NCBI RefSeq assembly: GCF_002095385.1
Contig: NZ_MIPP01000027.1
Span: 1-47,664 of the forward strand
Source of the DNA: Pantoea eucrina
Lineage (GTDB): Bacteria > Pseudomonadota > Gammaproteobacteria > Enterobacterales > Enterobacteriaceae
DNA: 47,664 nucleotides
Reading direction: 5' to 3'
Made by a program: the position numbers and the translations under genes. Every line of letters begins with the position of its first letter. The first letter of the stretch is position 1. This document shows, one piece after another, positions 24,751 to 34,022 of the stretch. The notes under the pieces were generated by a model. It was not told the DNA's origin and did no database searches. It saw nothing but the letters and a program-made list of their open reading frames with translations.

Positions 24751-26262
24751 ATGAACCTATCAACGCAATCGCATGAACCCACCAAAGCGCCGCCTGCGGC
24801 GCCGGGTAAAAAAAATCGCCTGCTGATGCTCTGCCTGCCGGTACTGGTTGCACTCCTGTTGCTGCTGGTGCCTGCACCTGCCGGACTGGAGCCCTACGCC
24901 TGGCACTTCTTCGCCATTTTTGTCGGTGTTATTGTCGGCCTGATTTTTGAGCCGCTGCCGGGCGCCGTGATTGGGCTTACCGGCGTGGTGGTCATCGCGC
25001 TGTTTAGCCAGTGGGTGCTGTTTAGCCCGGCAGAGCTGGCCGACCCGGCATTTAAAACGGCAGCGCAGTCGTTCAAATGGGCAGTCAGCGGCTTCGGCAA
25101 CTCTACGGTCTGGCTGATTTTTGGCGCCTTTATGTTTGCAGCCGGCTACGATAAAACGCAGTTTGGCCGCCGGCTGGCGCTGATTCTGGTGAAATATCTC
25201 GGTCGCCGCAGTCTGACGCTGGGCTACGCGATTACTTTCGCTGACCTGCTGCTGGCGCCGTTTACGCCGTCTAACACCGCCCGCAGCGGCGGGACTATCT
25301 ATCCGATTATTGCCAACCTGCCGCCGCTCTATGGCTCTAAGCCTAATGACCCCAGCGCCCGCAAAATCGGCTCTTATCTGATGTGGGTGGCGATTACCGC
25401 AGCCTGTATCACCAGCTCGATGTTTCTCTCTGCGCTGGCCCCTAACCTGCTCGCACTGGCCTTGGTTAAGAGCGTTATTGGTTTCGATATCAGCTGGGGG
25501 ATGTGGTTCCTCGCTTTCCTGCCGCTGGGGATCCTGCTGATTCTCACCATGCCGCTGCTGGCTTACTGGCTCTATCCGCCGGAAGTCAAAGTCAATGATG
25601 AGGTACCGCGCTGGGCGACCGCCGAGCTGGAAAAGCTGGGCCGCCTGTCGCGCAATGAGATCCTGCTGCTGCTGTTTGTCGTCGCAGCGCTGATGATGTG
25701 GATTTTCGCAACGGCATGGATAGAGCCCGCTATGGCCGCGCTGCTGGTGATTGTGCTGATGCTCTGGACCGGCGTACTTAACTGGAGTGATATCACCAGC
25801 AATAAAGCCGCCTGGAACACCTTTGCCTGGTTTGCCACGCTGGTGGCGCTGGCCGATGGTCTGGCACGCGTCGGTTTCATTGCCTGGCTGGGCAAAGAGG
25901 GGGCGGTGCTGCTACAGGGTTACGATCCTCAGGTCTCCGCAGTGGTGCTGCTGATTGCCTTTTATCTGCTGCACTATCTGTTTGCCAGCACCACGGCGCA
26001 TACCACCGCCCTGCTGCCCGCCATGCTGACTATCGCCGCCTCAATTCCAGGCATTAATATGCCGGTGTTCTGCCTGATGATGTGTACCTCGCTGGGTGTG
26101 ATGGGCATTATCACCCCTTACGGTACCGGCCCAAGCCCTATCTATTACGGCAGCGGCTATCTGCCGACCAAAGATTACTGGCGGCTTGGCACAATCTTTG
26201 GCGCCCTCTTCCTGGTGGCGCTGATGGTTATCGCTTATCCCTGGATGGTCATGATGTTCTGA
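24751..26262 (+). CDS. DASS-family di/tricarboxylate transporter (CitT/TtdT type)
   Basis: A polytopic inner-membrane carrier of about 503 residues with some 12 hydrophobic segments. It resembles CitT and TtdT, which exchange citrate or tartrate for succinate in E. coli. Visible family features are the paired signature loops, FADLLLAPFTPSNTARSGGT at about residues 165-185 and ASTTAHTTALLPAM at about 410-425, and GIITPYGTGPSPIYYGSGYL near the C-terminus. The ATG at 24751 is chosen. A GTG five codons upstream is also possible, and neither has a good SD. Export of succinate made by the neighbouring reductase in exchange for a C4 or C6 acid is the natural reading. The exact substrate is not decided by sequence. 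Confidence 0.88.
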   Translation: MNLSTQSHEPTKAPPAAPGKKNRLLMLCLPVLVALLLLLVPAPAGLEPYAWHFFAIFVGVIVGLIFEPLPGAVIGLTGVVVIALFSQWVLFSPAELADPAFKTAAQSFKWAVSGFGNSTVWLIFGAFMFAAGYDKTQFGRRLALILVKYLGRRSLTLGYAITFADLLLAPFTPSNTARSGGTIYPIIANLPPLYGSKPNDPSARKIGSYLMWVAITAACITSSMFLSALAPNLLALALVKSVIGFDISWGMWFLAFLPLGILLILTMPLLAYWLYPPEVKVNDEVPRWATAELEKLGRLSRNEILLLLFVVAALMMWIFATAWIEPAMAALLVIVLMLWTGVLNWSDITSNKAAWNTFAWFATLVALADGLARVGFIAWLGKEGAVLLQGYDPQVSAVVLLIAFYLLHYLFASTTAHTTALLPAMLTIAASIPGINMPVFCLMMCTSLGVMGIITPYGTGPSPIYYGSGYLPTKDYWRLGTIFGALFLVALMVIAYPWMVMMF

Positions 26263-26385
26263 TGATGTTGCTTTGATGTTAAAAAACGCAGCCGCGTCAG
26301 CCTGTTTCAGTGTTACTATGCTCGCCAGTCAGCTCCTGATACGGGCTGGCGAGAGAAAATAGCACCACAGATCGCCTAATTTGCC

Positions 26386-26404
26386 GCCCGCCGCGCAGGC
26401 GGGC
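26386..26404 (+). other. Stem-loop in the fumarase leader
   Basis: A 7-bp all-GC stem GCCCGCC/GGCGGGC with a five-base loop, ending 23 bases upstream of the fumarase ATG. A second inverted repeat, CTCGCCAG (26321-26328) with CTGGCGAG (26346-26353), lies before it. Neither has a T-run. They may be mRNA-stabilising or may modulate translation. Confidence 0.5.
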
Positions 26405-26427
26405 AACACGAAGCTAAGTGAGCCAAC

Positions 26428-28071
26428 ATGTCGAACAAACCCTTCTATTACCAGAACCCCTTTCCTCTCGCCAAAGATGATACTGAATATTACCTGCTGA
26501 GCCGCGAGCACGTTTCGGTCGCCAGCTTTGAGGGCGAGGAGGTGCTGAAAGTCGCACCAGAAGCGCTGACGCTGCTGGCTCAGCAGGCGTTTCATGACGC
26601 CTCTTTTATGCTGCGCGCCTCACACCAGCAGCAGGTTGCCGCTATTCTGGCGGATGATGAAGCGAGTCAGAATGACAAGTATGTCGCGCTGCAGTTTCTG
26701 CGTAACTCAGAAATCGCTGCTAAAGGCGTACTGCCAACCTGCCAGGATACCGGCACCGCGATTATCATGGGTAAAAAAGGCCAGCGCGTCTGGACCGGCG
26801 GCGGCGATGAAGCGGCGCTGTCGCAGGGCGTCTATAACACCTATATCGAAGATAATCTGCGCTACTCGCAGAACGCCCCGCTGGATATGTACAAAGAGGT
26901 CAATACCGGCACCAACCTGCCGGCCCAGATCGATCTCTACAGCGTGGATGGCGATGAGTATAAGTTCCTCTGCATCGCTAAAGGCGGTGGTTCAGCGAAC
27001 AAGACCTACCTCTATCAGGAAACCAAAGCGTTAATCACGCCGGCAAAATTAAAAAACTACCTGATTGATAAAATGATGTCGCTCGGCACCGCTGCCTGCC
27101 CGCCCTACCATATTGCATTTGTGATCGGTGGCACCTCTGCGGAGAGCACGCTAAAAACGGTTAAGCTCGCCTCAACGCATTACTATGACTCGCTGCCAAC
27201 GGAAGGCAACGAGCACGGTCAGGCGTTTCGCGATACCGCACTGGAGCAGGAACTGCTGGAAGCGTCGCAGCAGCTCGGACTGGGCGCGCAGTTTGGCGGT
27301 AAATATTTCGCTCACGACATTCGCGTGGTCAGACTGCCGCGTCACGGTGCCTCCTGCCCGGTAGGCATGGGCGTCTCCTGTTCTGCTGACCGTAACATCA
27401 AAGCTAAAATCAACCGCGATGGCATCTGGATTGAGAAGCTGGAAGATAATCCGGGACGCTATATTCCGGAAGCGCTGCGCCAGCAGGGCGAAGGCGAAGT
27501 GGTGCAGGTAGATCTTAATCGCCCGATGCAGGATATCCTGGCCCAGCTCTCCGCTTATCCGGTGGCTACCCGCCTGTCGCTGAACGGCACCATTATTGTG
27601 GCACGCGACATCGCTCACGCCAAACTCAAAGAGCGTATCGATAATGGCGAAGGGCTGCCGCAGTACATTAAAGATCATCCGGTCTACTATGCCGGTCCGG
27701 CCAAAACGCCGGAAGGACACGCGTCCGGTTCCCTCGGCCCTACCACCGCAGGCCGGATGGACTCTTATGTCGATCTGCTGCAGTCGCACGGCGGCAGCAT
27801 GGTAATGCTGGCCAAAGGTAACCGCAGCAAACAGGTGACTGACGCCTGCCATAAGCATGGCGGATTCTACCTGGGCAGTATTGGCGGCCCGGCAGCGGTA
27901 CTGGCGCAGCAGAGTATTAAAAGCCTTGAGTGCGTTGAGTATGCCGAACTGGGCATGGAGGCGATCTGGAAAATTGAAGTGGAAAATTTCCCGGCGTTTA
28001 TTCTGGTCGATGACAAAGGTAACGATTTCTTCCAGCAGATCCACAATCAGTGCTCTGCCTGCGTAAAGTAA
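26428..28071 (+). CDS. fumA: Class I (iron-sulphur) fumarate hydratase
   Basis: Converts L-malate and fumarate with an oxygen-sensitive [4Fe-4S] cluster. The 547-residue cytoplasmic protein is close to E. coli FumA/FumB (548) over its full length. Cluster cysteines are present at C105 ([10 protein letters not shown]), C224 (TAACPPYH) and C318 (GMGVSC). [20 protein letters not shown] is the typical start. The SD is weak (AAGTGAG). It follows the carrier by 165 bp on the same strand and ends at a strong terminator. In this setting it probably feeds malate-derived fumarate to the cytoplasmic fumarate reductase, the anaerobic FumB-like role. The symbol is by similarity, since FumA and FumB cannot be told apart here. 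Confidence 0.95.
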   Translation: MSNKPFYYQNPFPLAKDDTEYYLLSREHVSVASFEGEEVLKVAPEALTLLAQQAFHDASFMLRASHQQQVAAILADDEASQNDKYVALQFLRNSEIAAKGVLPTCQDTGTAIIMGKKGQRVWTGGGDEAALSQGVYNTYIEDNLRYSQNAPLDMYKEVNTGTNLPAQIDLYSVDGDEYKFLCIAKGGGSANKTYLYQETKALITPAKLKNYLIDKMMSLGTAACPPYHIAFVIGGTSAESTLKTVKLASTHYYDSLPTEGNEHGQAFRDTALEQELLEASQQLGLGAQFGGKYFAHDIRVVRLPRHGASCPVGMGVSCSADRNIKAKINRDGIWIEKLEDNPGRYIPEALRQQGEGEVVQVDLNRPMQDILAQLSAYPVATRLSLNGTIIVARDIAHAKLKERIDNGEGLPQYIKDHPVYYAGPAKTPEGHASGSLGPTTAGRMDSYVDLLQSHGGSMVMLAKGNRSKQVTDACHKHGGFYLGSIGGPAAVLAQQSIKSLECVEYAELGMEAIWKIEVENFPAFILVDDKGNDFFQQIHNQCSACVK

Positions 28072-28091
28072 AGCGCTGAAGCAGACCCTGT

Positions 28092-28126
28092 AAAAAATCC
28101 GCGGCACCAGGCTGCGGATTTTTTTA
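28092..28126 (+). terminator. Rho-independent terminator after fumarase
   Basis: An A-rich then GC stem (AAATCCGC/GCGGATTT core, loop of about eleven bases) followed by a seven-T run, starting 21 bases after the fumarase stop. Confidence 0.88.
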
Positions 28127-28145
28127 TTAATCTGAGAGCGCTTTC

Positions 28146-28307
28146 TTATGCGCGCAGCGACATTTCCCGCGCGGCGTCGCGCTCGGCACTCTGCTGGCGC
28201 GCATGCTGCAACGCATCATAAGTGGGCAGATTGACGCTGATAATGTCCTGTTCGACCGCATCCAGCACCTCATCGTGCTGCTCCATATAATCATATCCTG
28301 CGTTCAT
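28146..28307 (-). CDS. Small charged protein of unknown function
   Basis: A 53-residue gene beginning MNAGYDYMEQHDEVLDAVEQ and ending SLRA, mostly acidic in the first half and Ala/Arg/Gln-rich helix in the second (ALQHARQQSAERDAAREM). The SD is strong (AAGGAG five bases upstream). It is encoded between the fumarase terminator and the aldehyde dehydrogenase, 97 bp downstream of the latter, and could be its operon partner. It is probably real given the SD and codon use. The function is unknown. Confidence 0.65.
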   Translation of the reverse strand: MNAGYDYMEQHDEVLDAVEQDIISVNLPTYDALQHARQQSAERDAAREMSLRA

Positions 28308-28404
28308 GATCTCTCCTTTGCGCAGAGGCGTTTCTCATATCCTGTCCTGCAAAGATGACAGGTTTATGAAAATATAGCCTCTGCAGCGACCGCCGGTACG
28401 AAAA

Positions 28405-29925
28405 TCAGAAGAACCCGAGCGGCTGTGTGCTGTAGCTCACCAGCAGATTTTTAGTTTGCTGATAGTGATCCAGCATCATTTTATGCGTCTCCCGCCCGAT
28501 GCCCGATTTCTTATAGCCGCCAAACGCAGCGTGAGCCGGATAGAGATGGTAGCAGTTAGTCCAGACGCGTCCGGCTTTGATTGCTCTCCCCATACGGTAT
28601 GCGCGGTTGATATCCCGCGTCCAGACGCCAGCGCCAAGCCCGTAAATCGAATCATTAGCAATGGCCAGCGCCTCCGCTTCATCTTTAAACGTCAGTACGC
28701 CGACCACCGGTCCGAAAATCTCTTCCTGAAATACGCGCATGCTGTTGTTGCCTTTCAGCAGCGTGGGCTGAATATAGTAGCCGCCGCTGAAGGCTTCACC
28801 AATCTGCTCAACGTTACCACCGTGCAGCACTTCCGCCCCTTCCTGCTGCGCAATCTCAAGATAAGAGAGGATCTTATCAAACTGCTGCTGCGACGCCTGA
28901 GCGCCAATCATGGTTTCCGTATCCAGCGGATCGCCACGTTTAATGGTTTTGATGCGCTTCATCACGGCCGCCATAAAGGGCTCAAAAATCGATTCCTGCA
29001 CCAGCGCGCGCGACGGACAGGTACAGACTTCCCCCTGGTTCAGGAAGCCGAGCACAACCCCCTCGGCCGCTTTCTCAATAAAGCTCTCCTCCGCCTGCAT
29101 GATATCTTCGAAAAAGATATTTGGTGATTTTCCGCCCAGCTCCACCGTGGACGGGATCAGGCTTTTTGCCGCCAGCTCCAGAATATGGCCGCCGGTCGCT
29201 GTTGAGCCGGTAAATGCGATCTTGGCAATGCCCGGATGCGATGCCAGCGCTTCGCCCGCCTCTTTACCGTAGCCGTGCACCACGTTAATGACGCCGGGCG
29301 GGACCAGATCTTTGATCAACTCAACAAACAGCGTGATGGAAAGCGGCGTCTGCTCGGCCGGTTTCAGCACCACGCAGTTACCTGCGCCCAGCGCCGGTGC
29401 CAGCTTCCAGGCGGCCATTAGCAGCGGGAAGTTCCACGGAATGATCTGCCCCACCACGCCCAGCGGTTCATGGAAGTGATAGGCGGCCGTGAACTCATCG
29501 ATTTCGGCGGCGCTGCCTTCCTGCGCCCGGACACAGCCGGCAAAATAGCGGAAATGGTCCACCGCCAGCGGCAGGTCAGCGGCCAGCGTTTCGCGTACCG
29601 GCTTGCCGTTATCCCAGGTTTCATTAACGGCGATATATTCCAGATTCTGCTCCAGGCGGTCAGCAATCTTCAGTAACACCAGCGAGCGCGCCTGCGGTGA
29701 GGTCTTGCCCCACTGCTCTGCCGCCGCCTGGGCCGCCGCGACCGCATTATCAACATCTGCCCGATCGGAACGCGGGAATTCGCCGATTGCGCTGCCATTA
29801 ACCGGTGAGGTGTTGGTAAAATAGTGACCGTTAACCGGCGCAGTAAACTCGCCGTTGATAAAGTTGCCGTACTGCGATTGCAGAGTGATCAGAGAACCCT
29901 GTTCTCCCGGAGCAGCGTAACGCAT
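28405..29925 (-). CDS. NAD(P)-dependent (acet)aldehyde dehydrogenase, ExaC/AldB type
   Basis: A 506-residue aldehyde dehydrogenase closely resembling E. coli AldB and Pseudomonas ExaC, which oxidise acetaldehyde and related aldehydes to acids. Visible motifs are [18 protein letters not shown] (cofactor), [14 protein letters not shown] with the general-base Glu, the active-site cysteine region [17 protein letters not shown], the late [11 protein letters not shown], and the end [13 protein letters not shown]. The second Cys next to the catalytic one (CTC) is typical of this subgroup. The ATG at 29925 (GGGG seven bases upstream) is preferred to an upstream extension. E. coli aldB is sigma-S controlled. 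Nothing decisive is seen in the 248-bp upstream region here. Confidence 0.92.
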   Translation of the reverse strand: MRYAAPGEQGSLITLQSQYGNFINGEFTAPVNGHYFTNTSPVNGSAIGEFPRSDRADVDNAVAAAQAAAEQWGKTSPQARSLVLLKIADRLEQNLEYIAVNETWDNGKPVRETLAADLPLAVDHFRYFAGCVRAQEGSAAEIDEFTAAYHFHEPLGVVGQIIPWNFPLLMAAWKLAPALGAGNCVVLKPAEQTPLSITLFVELIKDLVPPGVINVVHGYGKEAGEALASHPGIAKIAFTGSTATGGHILELAAKSLIPSTVELGGKSPNIFFEDIMQAEESFIEKAAEGVVLGFLNQGEVCTCPSRALVQESIFEPFMAAVMKRIKTIKRGDPLDTETMIGAQASQQQFDKILSYLEIAQQEGAEVLHGGNVEQIGEAFSGGYYIQPTLLKGNNSMRVFQEEIFGPVVGVLTFKDEAEALAIANDSIYGLGAGVWTRDINRAYRMGRAIKAGRVWTNCYHLYPAHAAFGGYKKSGIGRETHKMMLDHYQQTKNLLVSYSTQPLGFF

Positions 29926-30173
29926 GGTATTTCCCCTTACAGAGCGAATGGAAGTTAACAACTTTTAAACTGTTGATTAACATTGCGCGATCGTTTTTAG
30001 CCTGTCAGGTCTGCAGGCGGGAAACTGTGAGCCGACGCGGGAAATCGGTGTTAAAGCGGGACAGAATCATTTGTGCCGGAATGTTCTGAGTTTGGCTTTT
30101 TTGCCGCGCTAAAGCGAAACCTAAGCGTTATCTGTGGTCAATACCCTGCAGACCACAGATTCAGGAGAGAAAG

Positions 30174-30737
30174 ATGCTGGCTTCAGCCATGATGCTAATG
30201 CGGGCCAAAGCGAACTTTGTACAGCAGTTTATTCGCGATCCGCGCACAATCGGCAGCGTCACCCCTTCATCAGCGGCGTTATGCCGCTGTATGTGCAATG
30301 CGGTAGAGTGGGATAGCAGCCTGCGGGTGGCTGAACTGGGCGCCGGCGATGGCGTGCTGACCCGCCAGCTGCTGTCGCGTATGGTACCGGCCGCGCAGCT
30401 TGACGTGTTTGAAATTAATCCGCAGCTGGCAGCAGAACTGCGTCAGTGGCACGATCCGCGCATGCAGGTCCAGGCACACTCAGCGGAGCTGCTGCAGGGT
30501 GAATATGACGCTATTTTTTCCGGCCTGCCGCTGCTGTCGCTGCCTGCGGCCACGCGTCACACCATTCTGAGCGCGGTGCATAATGCGCTGGCGCCCCAGG
30601 GCGTATTTGTCCAGTTTCAGTACACCTCGCTCACCCGGCACGATCTGTCGCGCTATTTTGTCTGGCAGCGGCAGCGGGTGCTGAAAAACATGCCGCCCGC
30701 CTGGGTTTATCGCTGTCAGCGCTGCGACGCTTCCTGA
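30174..30737 (+). CDS. SAM-dependent methyltransferase, PmtA/KsgA-like fold
   Basis: A 187-residue class I methyltransferase. Motif I, VAELGAGDGVLTRQLL, at about residues 52-67 binds SAM. VFEINPQLAAEL gives the acidic end of beta-2, and AIFSGLPLLSLP the motif IV region. The opening FIRDPRTIGSVTPSSAALCR is typical of phospholipid N-methyltransferase-like proteins (PmtA type), so the substrate may be a lipid, but this is inference. SD AGGAG is six bases upstream of the ATG. The last 22 bases overlap the end of the convergent amidotransferase gene. Confidence 0.8.
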   Translation: MLASAMMLMRAKANFVQQFIRDPRTIGSVTPSSAALCRCMCNAVEWDSSLRVAELGAGDGVLTRQLLSRMVPAAQLDVFEINPQLAAELRQWHDPRMQVQAHSAELLQGEYDAIFSGLPLLSLPAATRHTILSAVHNALAPQGVFVQFQYTSLTRHDLSRYFVWQRQRVLKNMPPAWVYRCQRCDAS

Positions 30738-31428
30738 TCCCGGGGCCGTACCTGCTGCCAGAAGCGCTGCAGCAGCGTACGCGCCCAGTCAGTATCCCCC
30801 ATTACCGCGCTATCCGGCTGTACGTCAGCCGGTGTACAGGCCGTCATGATCTCGCGACTGAACTCCGGATGAAACTGAACGGAAAATGCCTGCGGCGAGT
30901 AGCGTAACACCTGACACGCATCCAGCGCTGAGCGCGCCAGAACCGTGGCCTGCGGCGGCGGGGCCAGTACCGACTGCCGGTGCGACAGCCAGGCGCAAAA
31001 GTGCGCCGGTAACCCGTCCAGCCAGGGATCAGAAGCCGTACGCGTGACGGTCTGCAGCCCGCGCTCCCAGCCGCGGGGATTATCGCCCACCTCACCCCCC
31101 AGCGCATACGCCATCAGCTGATGGCCGTAGCAGACGCCAAGCAGCGGCAGCTGCGCCTCCATTGCGCCGCGTATCCAGGCCGCAGTGCGCTCACTCCATC
31201 CGGCGTGGTCGGTTACCATCGCCCAGGAGCCGCTGAGGATCGCCCCGCTAATCTCCTGCCAGCCGGGAAGTGCGTCACCCCGGTGCGGACGCACGATAAT
31301 ATAGTCATCCGCCTGCAGCTGCAGCGCGTCAATAAACCACGCAGCTGTTCGCCAATTTTCGCCACCACCTGCGGGGGCGGAACTTCAAGCTGTATTAATG
31401 CCAGGGGTAAAGTATAACTCTCCGTCAT
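30716..31428 (-). pseudogene. Class I glutamine amidotransferase, interrupted by a one-base frameshift
   Basis: Two frames together make one GATase1 protein of about 237 residues. The first reads MTESYTLPLALIQLEVPPPQ... to QLR, then loses register near 31340. The second continues WFIDALQLQADDYIIVRPHR and runs through the nucleophile elbow LLGVCYGHQLMAYALGG and the catalytic SVQFHPEFS to the stop. One base is missing at 31340-31341 (only CG remains of a codon between CTG and TGG). The downstream part lacks a start with an SD, so the gene is probably non-functional unless the indel is a sequencing error. The family is the GMP-synthase-like, stand-alone amidotransferases, and the substrate is unknown. 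Confidence 0.85.
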
Positions 31429-31679
31429 TGCCGGCAGGCTCCTCTGCTGCGTCCGCTGTTAAGCGCTACTGTGACAGCAATTGCCAGCCGTGTCTTATGT
31501 TATTCCGCAACATGCTTATGCAGAAGCGAATGTCAGGATAGCGTTCAGATAATAGTATGTTGTAATTATAAGGCGGCGATTTTGCTGTTGAGTGCTAAAC
31601 CGCCAGGTTGATGTGTCCTGTGCGGCAGGCTTCATGCCATTATTAAGCGTAAGTTCATTTTTCTGTGAAGGATAACAGC

Positions 31680-32564
31680 GTGGCCGTACGGCATTTTTTT
31701 CTGATTCTGTTTGTGGTTTCAATCTGGGCGTTTAACAACGTGGCGGTTAAATGGGGCCTTCTGGAGCTGCCGCCGCTGTTTCTGACGTGGATGCGCTTTG
31801 TCGTGGTCGCTCTGATTCTGGTGCCCTTTTGCCGTGTCACGCGCGCGCAGCTGCCGTGGCTCATTACCCTCGCATTTACCTTTGGCTTTATGCATTTCTC
31901 GCTGCTGTTTGTCGGCATGCGCTATACCGATGCCGGTACGGCGGCTATCGTTGTACAGCTGGGCACACCCATTGCGATGCTGCTGGCGATGGCGATCCTG
32001 AAAGAGAAGCTGCGGCTGGTGCAGCTGTGCGGCATCGCTATCTCTCTGAGCGGCGTGGCCGTGCTCTCGGGCAGCCCGACTATCCCTGCCTGGTGGGTAC
32101 TCTGTATCCTGCTGTGCAGCGCGTTTGGCTGGGCGGTCAGCAACATGATTGTCAAAAAGTCGCCGCCTATTAGTCCGCTGACGCTGACCGGCTGGATCTC
32201 ATTCCTCGCCGTGCCGCTGGTTGGCGCTGCCTCATGGCTGACAGAGTCGAATCAGTTCAGCGCCCTGCAGGCGGCGGGCTGGCACGGCTGGTTCGGCATT
32301 CTTTACAGCGCTATCGCCTCTTCGATTGTTGCCTATACGCTGTGGTACGCCCTGCTGAAAAAATATAATGTTAATCTGATCATGCCCTATTCGCTGCTGA
32401 CGCCGGTGCTGGCTGTCATCATGGGCGTGACGGTGCTGGGCGACAGCATGAACAGTTTCAAAGTATTTGGCGCATCGCTGGTGGTGCTGGGCACCGCCAT
32501 TGCCGTGCTTAACCTGCGCAATCTGCGCATGCACGCACGTTTTCCGCGTCTGCGCCGGCGTTAG
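31680..32564 (+). CDS. EamA-family (DMT) metabolite exporter
   Basis: A 294-residue inner-membrane protein with ten hydrophobic segments in two EamA repeats of about 140 residues each, of the drug/metabolite transporter superfamily. Examples are HFFLILFVVSIWAFNNVAVK at the start and the repeat-linked GTAAIVVQLGTPIAMLLAMA and YNVNLIMPYSLLTPVLAVIM. Repeat ends carry the typical LxGxxLxxxGV pattern (QLCGIAISLSGVAVL, KVFGASLVVLGTAIAVL). I chose the GTG at 31680 with AAGGA seven bases upstream. A GTG five codons earlier lacks an SD. The C-terminal tail is very basic (RMHARFPRLRRR). Relatives export amino acids such as cysteine pathway metabolites. The substrate here is unknown. Confidence 0.85.
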   Translation: MAVRHFFLILFVVSIWAFNNVAVKWGLLELPPLFLTWMRFVVVALILVPFCRVTRAQLPWLITLAFTFGFMHFSLLFVGMRYTDAGTAAIVVQLGTPIAMLLAMAILKEKLRLVQLCGIAISLSGVAVLSGSPTIPAWWVLCILLCSAFGWAVSNMIVKKSPPISPLTLTGWISFLAVPLVGAASWLTESNQFSALQAAGWHGWFGILYSAIASSIVAYTLWYALLKKYNVNLIMPYSLLTPVLAVIMGVTVLGDSMNSFKVFGASLVVLGTAIAVLNLRNLRMHARFPRLRRR

Positions 32565-32678
32565 TCTCTCTTGGCTTAACCTGCATCCGCCGGAGTCTGC
32601 AATCTTTAGCCGCACGTCACTGCTTGTTGTGCAGCTGCAGCGAACGTCTCCGGCAGCCGCTCCCCCTGCGGGGAGCGA

Positions 32679-33239
32679 TTACGCCTGCGGCGTATCGTCT
32701 TCGCTCAGCTCATCATACATCGTCTGGATCGCCTCGCGGCTCAGCTCAGCCAGCGTACGATAAAACGCCGTGGTGGCGTGCGCTTCAACTTTGCCGAGGA
32801 ACGCACCGCACCACGGCAGCAGATAAGATTCAAACAGCGCGCGCTGCGCGTCTGATTCATCTTCTGCAGACTGATCTTCCAGCCACGACGCCGCCAGCAA
32901 CAGTACGCCAAAGTGATCGGCAGGCGCGTCACTGAGCGGCATGCCGCGCGCGCTGAGAAACGCCCGGATCTCCGCTTCCGGCGCGCCTTCCGGCCACTGT
33001 GACGCGTAAGGCGGCACGCTGCACTCCTGACCGACAAACAGCGCGTTGTAATCCGCTGCCAGCGCCTGCGGATCGCTGCTCTGCTGCAGACGCGTCAGCA
33101 GCGCATCCTGCTCCAGCGGCCACTGTGCCTGCATTTTGCCTTCGCGCAGCAGCGTAAACAGCGGCATCAGCAGCGGATCCTGGGGCTGACGGTTAAACAG
33201 GGAGCCGATCACCCGGCAAAGCATAGAAAATTCATTCAT
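32679..33239 (-). CDS. ycdY: TorD-family redox/maturation chaperone YcdY
   Basis: A 186-residue helical protein very close to E. coli YcdY: MNEFSMLCRVIGSLFNRQPQ, LAADYNALFVGQECSVPPYA, ASWLEDQSAEDESDAQ and LPWCGAFLGKVEAHATTAFY. YcdY is a chaperone that raises the activity of the zinc phosphatase YcdX and has been linked to swarming. It lies 24 bp downstream of ycdX, and the order ghrA-ycdX-ycdY is as in E. coli. AGGA is about ten bases upstream of the ATG. The end is marked by a GC hairpin at 32658-32677 without a T-run. Confidence 0.94.
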   Translation of the reverse strand: MNEFSMLCRVIGSLFNRQPQDPLLMPLFTLLREGKMQAQWPLEQDALLTRLQQSSDPQALAADYNALFVGQECSVPPYASQWPEGAPEAEIRAFLSARGMPLSDAPADHFGVLLLAASWLEDQSAEDESDAQRALFESYLLPWCGAFLGKVEAHATTAFYRTLAELSREAIQTMYDELSEDDTPQA

Positions 33240-33263
33240 CTGGCAGCATTCCTCACTACAACA

Positions 33264-34001
33264 TTAAAAATCCAGTAATTCCGCGATCCGTTTACCGCTG
33301 CGCTGCTCCAGAAAATCGAGCAGGCGGCGCGGCGTGACATTTAACACCCGATCTTCAGGGAAATCCACCTCGCGCGTGATGCGCAGGCAGTGCTCAAAAT
33401 GCCCCAGCGTAAAGGCGGTATGGGAATCGGAGCCAAATGCCAGCTGTCCGCCCGCGTCACGCACCGCCTCCGCAATCGCACGGCAGTTGGGTTCGCTGCC
33501 CGGACGCGAATGGGTAAACGAGGAGTTATTGATCTCCAGCGCCACGTTGTAGTGGGCTGCGGCTTCGGCAATGGCGCGAATATCCACCGGGAATTTGGGG
33601 TTGCCCGGATGGCTGATGATATGCACCAGCCCGCCTGCCATCGCGGCGATCATCGCCTCGGTATGGTGTGCTTTATCGCGCGGCGTGTAGACCGGCTCGT
33701 GAAAGCCCGCCACGATCAGATCCAGGGCATCCAGCATCGGCCCGCTGCAGTCGATCTCGCCCTGCTGATTCTTAATGTTCGCTTCAATTCCGCGCAGGAT
33801 GCCGACGCCGTCAATAACCCGCGGCCAGATGCGCATATTGATGAAATGCCAGTGATGCGGCGCATCCGCCATATCGGGGCCGTGGTCGGTAATGGCAAAT
33901 AGCTTCAGGCCGTTCTGTTTCGCCTGGGCGACATAGTCGTGCAGCGTGCTGTAGGCGTGCGTGCTGGCAACGGTGTGCATATGCAGATCAACGGGATACA
34001 T
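33264..34001 (-). CDS. ycdX: PHP-domain zinc phosphatase YcdX
   Basis: A 245-residue PHP-fold phosphatase with a trinuclear zinc site. All expected ligands are visible: H7, H9 and H15 ([12 protein letters not shown]), H40 (TDHGPD), the Glu of GIEANI, the His of GFHEPVY, the His of ISHPGN and the Asp and His of [15 protein letters not shown] is six bases upstream of the ATG. It is the middle gene of ghrA-ycdX-ycdY. The natural substrate is unclear. In E. coli it contributes to swarming. Confidence 0.95.
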   Translation of the reverse strand: MYPVDLHMHTVASTHAYSTLHDYVAQAKQNGLKLFAITDHGPDMADAPHHWHFINMRIWPRVIDGVGILRGIEANIKNQQGEIDCSGPMLDALDLIVAGFHEPVYTPRDKAHHTEAMIAAMAGGLVHIISHPGNPKFPVDIRAIAEAAAHYNVALEINNSSFTHSRPGSEPNCRAIAEAVRDAGGQLAFGSDSHTAFTLGHFEHCLRITREVDFPEDRVLNVTPRRLLDFLEQRSGKRIAELLDF

Positions 34002-34022
34002 ATTTTGCTCCTCTGAGATAAG

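Noticed and set aside
27172..28107. Long minus-strand open frame of 311 codons opposite fumarase
   Set aside because: It is an antisense shadow of a strongly coded fumarase gene, has no SD and matches no family.
31336..31345. Programmed ribosomal frameshift in the amidotransferase
   Set aside because: No slippery heptamer, stimulatory stem or family precedent. A simple indel is more likely.
32658..32677. GC hairpin between eamA-like gene and ycdY as a terminator
   Set aside because: The stem is perfect but there is no T-run on either strand. It is mentioned under ycdY only.
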